A stretch of DNA of 64,000 nt from Hymenobacter sp. IS2118 (GTDB taxonomy: Bacteria; Bacteroidota; Bacteroidia; Cytophagales; Hymenobacteraceae): contig NZ_JNLX01000148.1 of assembly GCF_000715495.1 (NCBI RefSeq), forward strand, positions 51,925 through 115,924, given 5' to 3'. Below, in pieces: positions 24,792 through 33,043 of the stretch. The notes beneath the pieces were generated by a model. The model searched no databases. It saw only the letters and a list, made by a program, of their open reading frames with translations, and was not told the origin of the DNA. Position 1 is the first letter of the stretch, and each line of letters starts with the position of its first letter. The position numbers and the translations under genes were made by a program.

Positions 24792-25637
24792 GTGCAACCA
24801 CAATCTTCATCGGGCGACCAGCACGAAATGTCCTTCATCGACCACCTGGAAGCGCTGCGCTGGCACGTTATCCGGGCGGCTATTTCGGTGGTGGTATTTG
24901 CCACCGGGGCCTTTTTTGCTAAAGACTTTCTATTCCACGATTTGATTCTGGGCCCTTCGCGCAACGACTTCTGGACCTACGAGATGTTCTGCAAGCTGGG
25001 CAAGTGGTTTGGGTCGACCGAGCCCTGCGAGAACAGCGTCAACTTCGTGATTCAGAACCGCGAAATGAGCGGGCAGCTGTCCATGCACATCAGCACTTCG
25101 TTTGTGGTGGGCATCGTGCTGGCGTTTCCGTACCTGTTCTGGGAAATATGGCGCTTCGTGAAACCCGGCCTGTACCCGCACGAGCGGAAGAACTCGCAGG
25201 GGGCCGTGTTCTTCGTGTCCATCCTATTTATTCTGGGGCTGTTGTTCGGTTATTACGTGGCCGCGCCGCTGAGCATCAACTTCCTGGCCTCGTACACGGT
25301 GGATGCCACCATCGAGAACCAGATTGATATGCAGAGCTACATCTCCACGCTCACGACCATGACGCTCTCCTGCGCCTTTGTATTTGAGCTGCCGATGGTG
25401 GTGTTTTTCCTGGCCAAAGCCGGGCTCATCACGCCCGAAATCATGCAGATGTACCGCAAGCACGCTATTGTGGTTATTCTGGTTCTCGCGGCCATTATTA
25501 CCCCGCCCGATATTTCGTCGCAGATTATTGTGACCATTCCCATCCTGCTGCTTTATGAGCTAAGCATCAGCATTGCCCGTTCTGTGCGCCGCAGCGCCGT
25601 AGACCGCCTGAACAGCGAGCTCAGCAACGCCAAATAA
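24792..25637 (+). CDS. tatC: Sec-independent (Tat) translocase subunit TatC
   Basis: The 281-residue inner-membrane protein is the twin-arginine signal-peptide receptor. It has EMSFIDHLEALRWHVIRAA at the N terminus, FPYLFWEIWRFVKPGLYPHER (the conserved P-W-E-R..F..PGL..E+ region), six predicted membrane helices, and VVILVLAAIITPPDISSQI before the last helix. The start is GTG 24792; ATG 24828 (MSFIDHLEAL) is an equally plausible start. tatA/tatB are not in the window. Confidence 0.95.
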   Translation: MQPQSSSGDQHEMSFIDHLEALRWHVIRAAISVVVFATGAFFAKDFLFHDLILGPSRNDFWTYEMFCKLGKWFGSTEPCENSVNFVIQNREMSGQLSMHISTSFVVGIVLAFPYLFWEIWRFVKPGLYPHERKNSQGAVFFVSILFILGLLFGYYVAAPLSINFLASYTVDATIENQIDMQSYISTLTTMTLSCAFVFELPMVVFFLAKAGLITPEIMQMYRKHAIVVILVLAAIITPPDISSQIIVTIPILLLYELSISIARSVRRSAVDRLNSELSNAK

Positions 25638-25687
25638 CCCCGGAGTTTACCAGGACTCGCCGGCCCTCCACCTTTATCTGTCATCCC

Positions 25688-26116
25688 ATGAAAATTGCTC
25701 TCGGTTCCGACCACGCCGGTTTTTCGCATAAGGAAATGCTGCGTACCTGGTTGAGTGGCCAAGGCTACGAAGTAAAGGACTTTGGCACTTTTTCGGCCGA
25801 GTCGATGGATTACCCGGACGTAGCCCACCCCTTGTCGGCCGCCGTAGAAGCGGGGGAATTCACCAAGGGGATTCTGCTCTGCGGCTCCGCCAATGGGGTT
25901 TGCATCACGGCCAACAAGCACGCCGGCGTGCGGGCGGCCATTGCATGGCTGCCCGAGCTGGCCAGCCTGGCCCGGCAGCACAACGACGCCAACGTGCTGT
26001 GCGTGCCGGCCCGTTACGTGAGCGAGGCGCAAGCCCAGGAAATTGCCTTAACCTTTCTCAAAACGGATTTTGAAGGCGGAAGACACCAAAACCGCGTATC
26101 GAAAATAAGTTGCTGA
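25688..26116 (+). CDS. rpiB: Ribose-5-phosphate isomerase B
   Basis: The 142-residue protein isomerises ribose-5-phosphate and ribulose-5-phosphate. It has the RpiB/LacAB N terminus KIALGSDHAGFSHKEML, DYPDVAHPL, the catalytic C65 in LLCGSANGVCITANKH, RAAIAWLPELASLARQHNDANVL and PARYVSEAQA. Length is normal for the family. It is 50 nt after tatC on the same strand. Other sugar-phosphate isomerase activities in the RpiB/LacAB fold (such as allose-6-phosphate isomerase) are possible. Confidence 0.95.
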   Translation: MKIALGSDHAGFSHKEMLRTWLSGQGYEVKDFGTFSAESMDYPDVAHPLSAAVEAGEFTKGILLCGSANGVCITANKHAGVRAAIAWLPELASLARQHNDANVLCVPARYVSEAQAQEIALTFLKTDFEGGRHQNRVSKISC

Positions 26117-26215
26117 TATACAGGGTGTTTGAGTGTGTTGAAAATGCGCAAACGGTGCGGACTGGACTCTTTTACTTGAAATAGTACTAAAGCGGGAAAT
26201 AGACGGCATAACGAC

Positions 26216-26223
26216 TATCTTTG
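26216..26223 (+). promoter_or_regulatory. Bacteroidota -7 box of TPR histidine kinase
   Basis: TATCTTTG lies 9 nt before the ATG at 26233. No -33 TTG is seen at the usual distance. Confidence 0.45.
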
Positions 26224-26232
26224 GCTAGCACA

Positions 26233-28233
26233 ATGCCGCTATCCGTGAGTAGACTCGTTTTCTTCAGTAAGGGGCTCATGGCCCTGGTGTTGCTGCTGGC
26301 GGCAGTGGGGCAGGCAATGGCCGCGCCCCCAACTTCCGGCGATACCGTGGCTTTGCGCCAACAGCTGGCTACGCCGCTCCCCGACACCACACGCGTCCGG
26401 CTCCTGACCGCCATGTGCACCGCGTTGTACAGCGCCCGGCCCGCACAGGCCCTGCCCTACGGTGAGGCGGCCGTGTCGCTGGCCCGCACGCTGCCTCCCA
26501 ACCAACAAGCCCCGGTGCTTTTGCACAGCCTGCTCCGCCTGGCTAGCTGCTACGCCAACCTGTCCAATGGCCCGGAAGCCCTTACGCTACTCACGGAAGC
26601 CCAAATGCTGGCCCACCGCCTGCAGAATGCCGACGCCCTCACGCGGGCCCATACGGCTCAGGGCGGCATCTACCACGAGCGGCGGGATTCGGTTACGGCC
26701 TGGCAGCACTACCGCCAGGGCCTGGAGCTAATGTCGCAGCCGGGCGTACGGTCCCGGACCCGCATGCGGCTGCTGGGCAATGTGGGCAGCCTGTTTTTCT
26801 TCCGTCAGCAGTACCGGCAGGCCATGCATTTCGATTCGCTTGCCCTGGCGCTGGCCCGGCGCGATGGCGACTCCACGGCCCAGTCCAACTACCTCTCCAG
26901 CCTGGCCACTTACCAGCTCCAGGTGGGCAATCTGGGCCGGACCAAGCGGCTGCTTACCCAGGCGCTGGCCATCAGCAGCCGGCAAAATGCCGTGCGCAGC
27001 CAGGTCAATCAGCTGATAATGTTTGCGATGTACTACATCGAGACGGGCCAGCCGGAGCGCACCGACGCGGCCACCCGCGAAGCCCTGCGGCTGGCTCGGC
27101 AAAGCGACTACCTGGAGCGGGCTCTCGATGCCTACGCCATTTTAGCCGCCGAAGCGGCCGACCAAGCGCGCTACCAGCAGGCCTACGAGTGGAACCAACG
27201 CTATGTGGCTCTGAACGATACGCTGAACAGCCGGCAGACCATGCAAGCCCTGGCCTCAGCGCAGGTTAACTACGAAGCACAGGAGCGGGCGCTCCGCTTG
27301 CGCCAGCTGACCGAAGAGCAGCGGGAGCAGGCCTGGCGCAACCGGCTCCTGGTAGGCGTGGTAGCTATTCTGACTGTTGGTCTGCTTGTTTCGGTATATC
27401 TGTACCGCAATTTGCGTCGCAGCCGCGCCGCGCTGGCGGCCAACCACCAGGCGTTGGAACAGGCGTCGGCTGAGCTGCGCAGCGTGGCCGAATTTAAGGA
27501 CAAGCTGTACGCCATAGTGGCCCACGACCTGCGTGGTCCCGTCACGGCCTTTGCAGGCGTCACTAGCCTTATCGATTCCTACATTGCCCAAAACAACCAA
27601 GCCGGCTTGGCGCGTTTACCGGCACTGGTACGCCAGGCTGCCGATAGCCTCAACCACCTGCTCGACAACGTACTGAACTGGGCCGTGAGCCAAACCGGGG
27701 AGCTGGATTGCCGGCCCGTACCCTTACAGGTTGCCGAGCTTTTTAGCGAGTGCCAGGGGCTGTACCAGACCACGGCGGCCGCCAGCTGGCAGCACCTCAC
27801 GGCGTCGGCCCCCGCCGGGCTGTGCCTGCTGGCCGACCGCAACATGGCCCGCACCATTCTGCGCAACCTGGTGGGCAACGCGCTGAAGTTTATGCCAGCC
27901 GAAGGGCGCGTGCACCTGGAGGCCGCTCCCGACCCCGACAACCCCCAGATGGTACTGCTAAGCTGCACCGACACAGGACCCGGTATGAGCGCCGCCGCAG
28001 TAGCCGCGCTCATGAGTGGTCCCGCGCTGCCTGCCCCCATTGCCTCGCCCCAGGCCACTGGGTTGGGCCTGGGCCTGGCGCTGTGCCGGGCTTTCGTGCA
28101 CCGGCACGGGGGCACGCTGGTTATCCAAAGCCGGCCGGGCGCGGGCACCAACGTCACCGTCAGCCTGCCCGCTGCCCTGGAAAAAGCGCGAGAGGCTCCC
28201 GTGGCCGAATCCGTAGAAAGCCCGTTGGCCTAA
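26233..28233 (+). CDS. TPR-containing sensor histidine kinase
   Basis: The 666-residue protein has a signal peptide (LMALVLLLAAVGQAMA), about 330 periplasmic residues of TPR-like helical pairs (ALPYGEAAVSLARTL, EALTLLTEAQMLAHRL, QAMHFDSLALALARR and more), a membrane helix (LLVGVVAILTVGLLVSVYLY, near residue 375), and a cytosolic kinase. The phospho-accepting residue is H431 in AIVAHDLRGPVTAF. The ATPase domain has ILRNLVGNALKF (N box), CTDTGPGMS (G1) and GLGLGLALCRAF (G2). No response regulator is adjacent, so it is an orphan kinase. It ends at a terminator. The kind of input sensed by the TPR region is unknown. Confidence 0.92.
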   Translation: MPLSVSRLVFFSKGLMALVLLLAAVGQAMAAPPTSGDTVALRQQLATPLPDTTRVRLLTAMCTALYSARPAQALPYGEAAVSLARTLPPNQQAPVLLHSLLRLASCYANLSNGPEALTLLTEAQMLAHRLQNADALTRAHTAQGGIYHERRDSVTAWQHYRQGLELMSQPGVRSRTRMRLLGNVGSLFFFRQQYRQAMHFDSLALALARRDGDSTAQSNYLSSLATYQLQVGNLGRTKRLLTQALAISSRQNAVRSQVNQLIMFAMYYIETGQPERTDAATREALRLARQSDYLERALDAYAILAAEAADQARYQQAYEWNQRYVALNDTLNSRQTMQALASAQVNYEAQERALRLRQLTEEQREQAWRNRLLVGVVAILTVGLLVSVYLYRNLRRSRAALAANHQALEQASAELRSVAEFKDKLYAIVAHDLRGPVTAFAGVTSLIDSYIAQNNQAGLARLPALVRQAADSLNHLLDNVLNWAVSQTGELDCRPVPLQVAELFSECQGLYQTTAAASWQHLTASAPAGLCLLADRNMARTILRNLVGNALKFMPAEGRVHLEAAPDPDNPQMVLLSCTDTGPGMSAAAVAALMSGPALPAPIASPQATGLGLGLALCRAFVHRHGGTLVIQSRPGAGTNVTVSLPAALEKAREAPVAESVESPLA

Positions 28234-28256
28234 AAAAAACGATTCAGCGACCAGTA

Positions 28257-28290
28257 AAAAGGCCGCTCCGGCAATACGGAGTGGCCTTTT
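28257..28290. terminator. Bidirectional intrinsic terminator
   Basis: A 14-bp stem with one G-T pair (28257-28270 with 28277-28290) has A and T runs on both sides. It ends the kinase transcript and faces the gapN remnant on the minus strand. Confidence 0.85.
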
Positions 28291-28309
28291 CAATACTGCG
28301 ATACCGCGG

Positions 28310-28700
28310 CTACAGAATGAAGCGCGTGCTCAGGAAGCTGCTTTCCTGGCTCTCCACAATGTTATTACAGTGTTGCCCATAACGAGAGCCGGAATCAGCA
28401 CGCAGAACTTCTCGTTCAGCGGGTAGTTGAATGGGTCCATGCAGAGCACCACGCCTAACGGCGAGCGCCAAATCTGGCCAATAATGCCTTCCTCAATAGT
28501 GAAGCGCGACGAGTCGCGGTCCAGGTTTTTGAGGGCATCAATCGTGTTGTGAATGTAGGCCACGGTGCGGTCGAATTTCTTCTCCGAATCGGCCGCCGAC
28601 TTGCCGATTTCCCACAGCAGCAGCAGCACGATTTCCGGTTTCCGAGCCACGATGAGGCGCGTGAATTTCTCCACCGCCGCAATGCGTTGGCCCCCGTCTG
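28310..28700 (-). pseudogene. Remnant of NADP-dependent glyceraldehyde-3-phosphate dehydrogenase (GapN-like)
   Basis: Homology starts abruptly near 28700 (GQRIAAVEKFTRLIV). It runs through LLLWEIGKSAADSEKKFDRT and FTIEEGIIGQIWRSPLGVVL to the aldehyde dehydrogenase motif MDPFNYPLNEKF...PALVMGNTVI. It then breaks, with the catalytic glutamate and cysteine regions missing. In the next frame NNIVESQESSFLSTRFIL runs to a TAG at 28310-28312 and may be the original C terminus joined by an internal deletion. The N-terminal ~100 residues of a GapN are also missing. This is a dead, twice-truncated gene in a short-repeat-rich region (GCGTC/GACGC words at 28710-28765). Confidence 0.8.
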
Positions 28701-28815
28701 GTCTCGTTGGCCCTGCGCGTCACAGACGCGAAACCAGCGGGCAACGCGTCGGAGACGCGCGCCAGCAACTGAAGCAAAGAAGCCGTATGTTGGAGCCATA
28801 ATTATTTTCTCCTCG

Positions 28816-29247
28816 ATGTCGCTACGCCTTCTGCTACTCTTGAATTTCGCCGCCGCCGCCTACCTCACTGGCCTCATCTGGACGGTGCAGGTGGTGCATT
28901 ACCCCAGCTTTGGGCAGGTGCCCAAGGCGGCGTGGGAGGCTTTCCATGCCGCCCACACCCGGCGCATGAGCTACGTAGTGCTGGCGCCCATGGTGGCCGA
29001 GCTGGTCCTGGCCGTCTGGCTGGCCTTGGCTGGGCGTGGGGCCTTGCCCGCCGGCGCCGGCTGGTGGAGCCTGGGCCTGGTGGTGCTGGTGTGGGCCGTC
29101 ACGTTCTTCATTTCCGTGCCGTTTCACAACCGCCTGGCGGCTGGCTACGACTACATTGCCATTGATGGCCTCATCCGCACCAACTGGTTTCGGACGCTGG
29201 CCTGGACGGCGCGGGCCGGGCTGCTGGGCTGGCTGCTGGCGCGGTAG
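28816..29247 (+). CDS. Small integral membrane protein of unknown function
   Basis: The 143-residue protein from ATG 28816 has four predicted membrane helices (residues about 3-22, 52-72, 82-102, 125-142). Conserved-looking features are GLIWTVQVVHYPSFGQV after the first helix, HAAHTRRMSYVVLAPM and FFISVPFHNRLAAGYD. I recognise the layout from uncharacterised Bacteroidota membrane proteins but cannot name a function. The open frame extends upstream across the gapN remnant; the chosen start sits directly before the first helix. Confidence 0.75.
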   Translation: MSLRLLLLLNFAAAAYLTGLIWTVQVVHYPSFGQVPKAAWEAFHAAHTRRMSYVVLAPMVAELVLAVWLALAGRGALPAGAGWWSLGLVVLVWAVTFFISVPFHNRLAAGYDYIAIDGLIRTNWFRTLAWTARAGLLGWLLAR

Positions 29248-29334
29248 CCGTTATTCTTGATTGCCGGCGGCCCGCTCGACACAAAAAGCCCTGTCCCGGT
29301 TTGGAAACGGTCTTTCGCCGCTACTTTTAGCGGT

Positions 29335-30804
29335 ATGAAACAACTGCTGTTCAGTATTTTCCTGCTAACGAGCCCGTCACTTTGGGCTCAGGCGTCGCCG
29401 GCCAGCGCCGGCCCGGCCGTCACCGTCGAAGTGAACCGCACGCACAGCCTGGTGCGGTTCGTGCAAACCCTGGCCGGTGGTAGCGGCAGCTACCGGGGTA
29501 GCCGCCGGGCCTTCGAGGCCAGCCGCTTCAATACGCCCGAGGCCAAGCGCTGGCTGCGTCGTTACCAGGGCCTGGACTACGAAGCCAATTTTGACCGCGA
29601 CGGCTACCCCGCCGGCCGGATGGGCGGCGCGGGCTCCACCGAGCCCGCCTATCTGGCCGCCAGCGCCGACGCCCAGAGCCTGGCCGACCTGCAGCGCCGC
29701 ACCGTGGGCCTGCTACCCAACGAGGTGCTGCTGAGCCTCGATAGCGTGTACCGCTATTTCACGCCCGCCTTCGACACGCTGGCCTGGCAGCCCCACGCCG
29801 CCGAGCTGGACCGGCTGCGTACGGACTACGCCAAGTTCTTGGCCAACAGTCAGCTGATGCAAAAATTCGGGCAGCTGCGCACTTTCTACGGCAGTGTCTG
29901 GCCCGATGAGCTGCCCTACCGCGTATTGCTCAACCCGCAGCTCGATGGGAAGCAGAGCAAGGATGGGAAGATTTTTACCAACCACGCCACCGCCACCGGC
30001 AACCTGGTGTTGCTCGACTGCCACCCCGTTTCGCGTGCCTTTGTGGACGGCACGGCCGTGGTTTTTCATGAAATGAGCCATACTTTGTCGGTACAGCAGC
30101 GTCGGGGCTTGCAGCAGCAGCTCGAAGGCTGGTACCTGCGCCACGCCTCGCCCAATGCCCGCTCGGCCTACAACCTGATGGAAGAAGCCCTGGCCACGGT
30201 AGCCGGCGAGTGGATTTACGCCCGGCAAACTGGCCAACCTGAAACCGGCGAGTGGTACCACGACGACTACATCAACCGCTACGCCAGGGCCATTTACCCG
30301 CTGATGACGGGCTACGTGGAGCGCGGCCAGTCTATCGATAGCCTTTTCGTGAGCCAGGCCATTGGCCTCTTCGACCAAACATTTCCGCAGGCCGCCACCG
30401 ACTACGGCAACCTCTTCCGTAATGTGCTCTACTGGACCGATGCCGAGGACTTTCAGGCCACCGTGCGGCCGTTCCGCGACCGGTTTAGAAGCACGTTCAC
30501 GTATTCATCGTCGCCCATTCTGAATTCGGAAAAAGCCCTGGGCCGCGCCCTGAGCGGCGAGGTGCTACCGGTTATTCTGGTTACGCGCGAGCACAAAGCC
30601 ACGTTGCGCTACCTGCGCCAGCACCTGCCCGCCCTGCGCCGCCAGCGCCTCCGGCCCGAGCGCAGCTTCCTGCTCAGCATCAACGGCCCAACCGGCCCCC
30701 TCATTCTGGTAAATACCCATGACCCCGCCCAAGTAGCCGCCGCCGCCAAGCAACTTGAAAAACAAGGCCACCTGAATATGAAAGCGCCGCTGCTGCTGCC
30801 ATAG
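29335..30804 (+). CDS. Secreted protein with HExxH motif, putative metallopeptidase
   Basis: The 489-residue protein starts at ATG 29335 with a signal peptide (MKQLLFSIFLLTSPSLWAQ). The N-terminal half is helical with LVRFVQTLAGG and a DYEANFDRDGYPAG segment. HEMSH at residues 245-249 and EEALA at about 283-287 have the spacing of a gluzincin-type zinc site (HExxH plus downstream Glu), predicting a periplasmic or secreted metallopeptidase. The C-terminal third (LPVILVTREHKATLRYLRQ) has no recognised fold. DUF4932-like proteins are a possible relation. Activity is inferred from the motif only. Confidence 0.7.
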   Translation: MKQLLFSIFLLTSPSLWAQASPASAGPAVTVEVNRTHSLVRFVQTLAGGSGSYRGSRRAFEASRFNTPEAKRWLRRYQGLDYEANFDRDGYPAGRMGGAGSTEPAYLAASADAQSLADLQRRTVGLLPNEVLLSLDSVYRYFTPAFDTLAWQPHAAELDRLRTDYAKFLANSQLMQKFGQLRTFYGSVWPDELPYRVLLNPQLDGKQSKDGKIFTNHATATGNLVLLDCHPVSRAFVDGTAVVFHEMSHTLSVQQRRGLQQQLEGWYLRHASPNARSAYNLMEEALATVAGEWIYARQTGQPETGEWYHDDYINRYARAIYPLMTGYVERGQSIDSLFVSQAIGLFDQTFPQAATDYGNLFRNVLYWTDAEDFQATVRPFRDRFRSTFTYSSSPILNSEKALGRALSGEVLPVILVTREHKATLRYLRQHLPALRRQRLRPERSFLLSINGPTGPLILVNTHDPAQVAAAAKQLEKQGHLNMKAPLLLP

Positions 30805-31228
30805 CGGATGTTGCGAATGCCGAAAAGCGTTAGGCAGGGTGGTAGCGCGGCGTTTTGCCAAAGTGCTTGGCGCTATTGCGTCGTCAGATAATGGTGCCTT
30901 TTTTAAGCGCCCGCGCCCGGTTTTGTCGCCCTTAAGCAGTGGTGCAAAAGTAGGAGCACATTGAATGGCTGGCACGCAATTGATAATCAGAAGGAAAGCT
31001 TGCGGCCTGTAGCTTATTGCTCACCGCTTGATGCGCTTTCTGGCGCGGTTTTCGCAATGGCCAACCAGCGGTTGCGCTAGTGGCTGGGAGGCCGTGCTGC
31101 CAATTGTTGGGCAAGCGCTTCTAGCCGGTGTAAACCCAAGGTTTGCAGTGTTTTGGCCAACTAACCAATGGCCCCTCAAACCACGCTCCGCTCTTCCAAC
31201 TGTTCTTCAACGCTTGAATTCCTCCGCT
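30805..31228. other. 424-nt gap without a convincing gene
   Basis: Short open frames here lack coding character. The only signal is an orphan -7-like box on the minus strand (TACTTTTG, 30945-30952) with no gene downstream of it on that strand. No palindrome or tRNA is visible. A GTG start of the next gene closes the gap. Confidence 0.5.
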
Positions 31229-31483
31229 GTGCCTTCTCCTTATTTCTCGCCTCAACCTTCCGGCCTCGGCCCCGAACAGCGCGCGGCCTGGGCCCGTCGT
31301 GAGTACGTGGCCGATTGCGCCGTTGCCTTTTTGGCCACCAAAACCAATCCGCTCGACCGCGCCGTTTTCCATCACCTGCAGGACTACGTGGCTGGCGATG
31401 CTACTCTGGGCCAAGCCATTGGCCGCATCGTAGACCACGTGGCGCGGGAGCCGCAGGCCTTTGGGGGCCTCCAAGTCTCGTAA
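31229..31483 (+). CDS. Small hypothetical protein
   Basis: From GTG 31229 the protein has 84 residues and reads PEQRAAWARREYVADCAVAF, then NPLDRAVFHHLQDYVAGDATLGQAIGRI. The final part loosely resembles the VbhA-type antitoxin pattern (a loop followed by YIAGE..TLDEAI), but the inhibitory S/T-x3-E-G motif is absent and there is no adjacent Fic-type toxin. The open frame continues 67 codons upstream without a better start. A strong terminator follows at 31501. Whether the gene is expressed is uncertain. Confidence 0.5.
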   Translation: MPSPYFSPQPSGLGPEQRAAWARREYVADCAVAFLATKTNPLDRAVFHHLQDYVAGDATLGQAIGRIVDHVAREPQAFGGLQVS

Positions 31484-31500
31484 GCTAATACCGGTCTTGT

Positions 31501-31558
31501 AAAAAGCCCTCCCGGCGTGTGCTTCCCCATCAGGAAACGCACGCCGGGAGGGCTTTTT
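31501..31558. terminator. Bidirectional intrinsic terminator
   Basis: A 19-bp perfect stem (31501-31519 with 31540-31558) has A and T runs at both ends, between two convergent genes. Confidence 0.9.
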
Positions 31559-31610
31559 GATATAAATTTAGACAAGGCGAGCTTGGCGACTGTCTGACAT
31601 CTGGCAACAA

Positions 31611-32228
31611 TTACAAACGGGAAAAATGCTCGGCCGCGATGCGGGCGCCATCGTCAGTGCAAATGCCGCGGATATAGTACAGGAAAATGCTGCGGAATAC
31701 CTCTCCCATGTTGTAGCGCTCCGATGGAAATACCTGCGGGTTGAGCATCATGTTGAGCTGCTCAATCAGTATTTTGGTTACCAGGTTGATGTTGATGTCG
31801 GAGCGGAAGAGTCGGTTGCGAATTCCATCGTTGAGCAGCTGTTGAAGCTGCGGCGACGAATACGTGGTAAGGTGGTCGAGAACCGCTTCCCAACTGTTGG
31901 GAAAATCGGTTTGCAGGTCGGCATAAAAATTTCCGGGAATGGTCGTCAAATCGCGCAGCCCCAGCTGCAGCAGGCCATAAAGCCGCTCTACGGCCGTGGA
32001 GTATTGCGCGTACAGCGCGATGTGCTCCCGCTTCTGGCGCTCCATATCGGCCTGTATGGTTCCGTGCACCAGGTTTGCCCGGTCGGGGTACTGTTGGTTC
32101 AGGGCCGCCACGGTAAGGCCCAGGGCTTGCGCCAGCAGCGCATCGGGTGCCGTGCGCAGCCCGTGCGTATAAAACACGGGCAGGGCTGGCTCTAATGAAA
32201 TAACAGCAACAGGGGTAGCGAGGGGCAT
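31611..32228 (-). CDS. TetR-like transcriptional regulator
   Basis: The 205-residue protein has an N-terminal region matching the TetR helix-turn-helix layout (PVFYTHGLRTAPDALLAQAL followed by LTVAALNQQYPDRANLVH), with tyrosine and lysine-poor recognition residues, then an all-helical ligand domain. The start is ATG 32228. It lies downstream of cruF on the same strand, 91 nt away, so it could control the carotenoid genes or a distant target; this is inference. The HTH is divergent and some confidence is lost for that reason. Confidence 0.75.
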   Translation of the reverse strand: MPLATPVAVISLEPALPVFYTHGLRTAPDALLAQALGLTVAALNQQYPDRANLVHGTIQADMERQKREHIALYAQYSTAVERLYGLLQLGLRDLTTIPGNFYADLQTDFPNSWEAVLDHLTTYSSPQLQQLLNDGIRNRLFRSDININLVTKILIEQLNMMLNPQVFPSERYNMGEVFRSIFLYYIRGICTDDGARIAAEHFSRL

Positions 32229-32319
32229 AGGCGCAAAGGAATTTTTTGGCCTAACGGAGCAACAACCCCGGAAGTTCGGCCCAAGGGATAAAGCTGCGAA
32301 ACTACCCGGTAAGCACCTG

Positions 32320-32979
32320 CTACAGCGTGCCCAGGAAGAAAAAAAACAGCAATTGGGTCAGGTACACAAGTGGAGCCAGGGGATTTTTTTTGCTGAAACT
32401 AGCTCGATTGAATAGCATTTGCATTAAACAGGACAGAATAAACCAGTCCCGGAAGTTCTGGAACGGAATAACGTCGGCCGTCCAGTACCAGAAGTCGTAG
32501 GTGCTGGCCACGGGCTCAATGCATGCGTCGAGGCCCACCATGAGCAGCGCGGCCACCAGCGTGCGCGGCAGCTCGGATAGTGGCAGGTAGCGCGCCAGCG
32601 TGCCGCATACGCACGTCAGCACCAGCCAGTTGAGACCAATGGCCAGGGGAACTTCCAGCACTTTGTAGCCCATGGTAGCGCCGTAGTAGTAATGCCCGAA
32701 AAACCAGCCCGTTCGGACCCCAATCACTTCGGCCGCAAAGCCCAGCAGGGCCACCGAGAGGCCAAAACCCCAGAAGCTAAAGCCCCGGTCCTTCTGCAAC
32801 GCAAACAGCAGCCCCGCCGTGAGCAGCAGCGTGAGCGGCGTGAAGCGCAGGTAAAACTCCGGATTATCGGTGAAGGCCAATCCCACAAACCCGGTGATGT
32901 GAAACAGCAATATCAGCCCTTGGGCCACGCGCAGCCGGCGGGTATTGGCGGCCGGTAACGGCTCGGTATAATCAACCAT
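32320..32979 (-). CDS. cruF: Carotenoid 1',2'-hydratase CruF
   Basis: The 219-residue membrane protein has six to seven predicted helices and the CruF/DUF422 family motifs EVIGVRTGWFFGHYYYGATM, LEVPLAIGLNWLVL and DACIEPVASTYDFWYW. CruF adds water across the terminal double bond of acyclic carotenoid ends (psi-end), giving 1'-hydroxy carotenoids. It lies 64 nt downstream of crtD, with which it would generate the 1'-hydroxy-3',4'-didehydro end typical of flexixanthin- or saproxanthin-like pigments of Cytophagales. Pigment identity is inferred. Confidence 0.92.
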   Translation of the reverse strand: MVDYTEPLPAANTRRLRVAQGLILLFHITGFVGLAFTDNPEFYLRFTPLTLLLTAGLLFALQKDRGFSFWGFGLSVALLGFAAEVIGVRTGWFFGHYYYGATMGYKVLEVPLAIGLNWLVLTCVCGTLARYLPLSELPRTLVAALLMVGLDACIEPVASTYDFWYWTADVIPFQNFRDWFILSCLMQMLFNRASFSKKNPLAPLVYLTQLLFFFFLGTL

Positions 32980-33043
32980 AAGAAGGAATGAGGAGCAAAA
33001 AACAGCAGCAAGCAGCCCAGCAGCCGCTTTTTATTGCCCATGC

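Noticed and set aside
30565..30975. 136-codon minus-strand ORF across the end of the HExxH gene
   Set aside because: It mostly overlaps a convincing plus-strand gene. Only the first 57 codons are intergenic and they show no features.
31229..31483. VbhA-type antitoxin
   Set aside because: Only the last 20 residues look similar; the inhibitory motif and a Fic-domain partner are missing.
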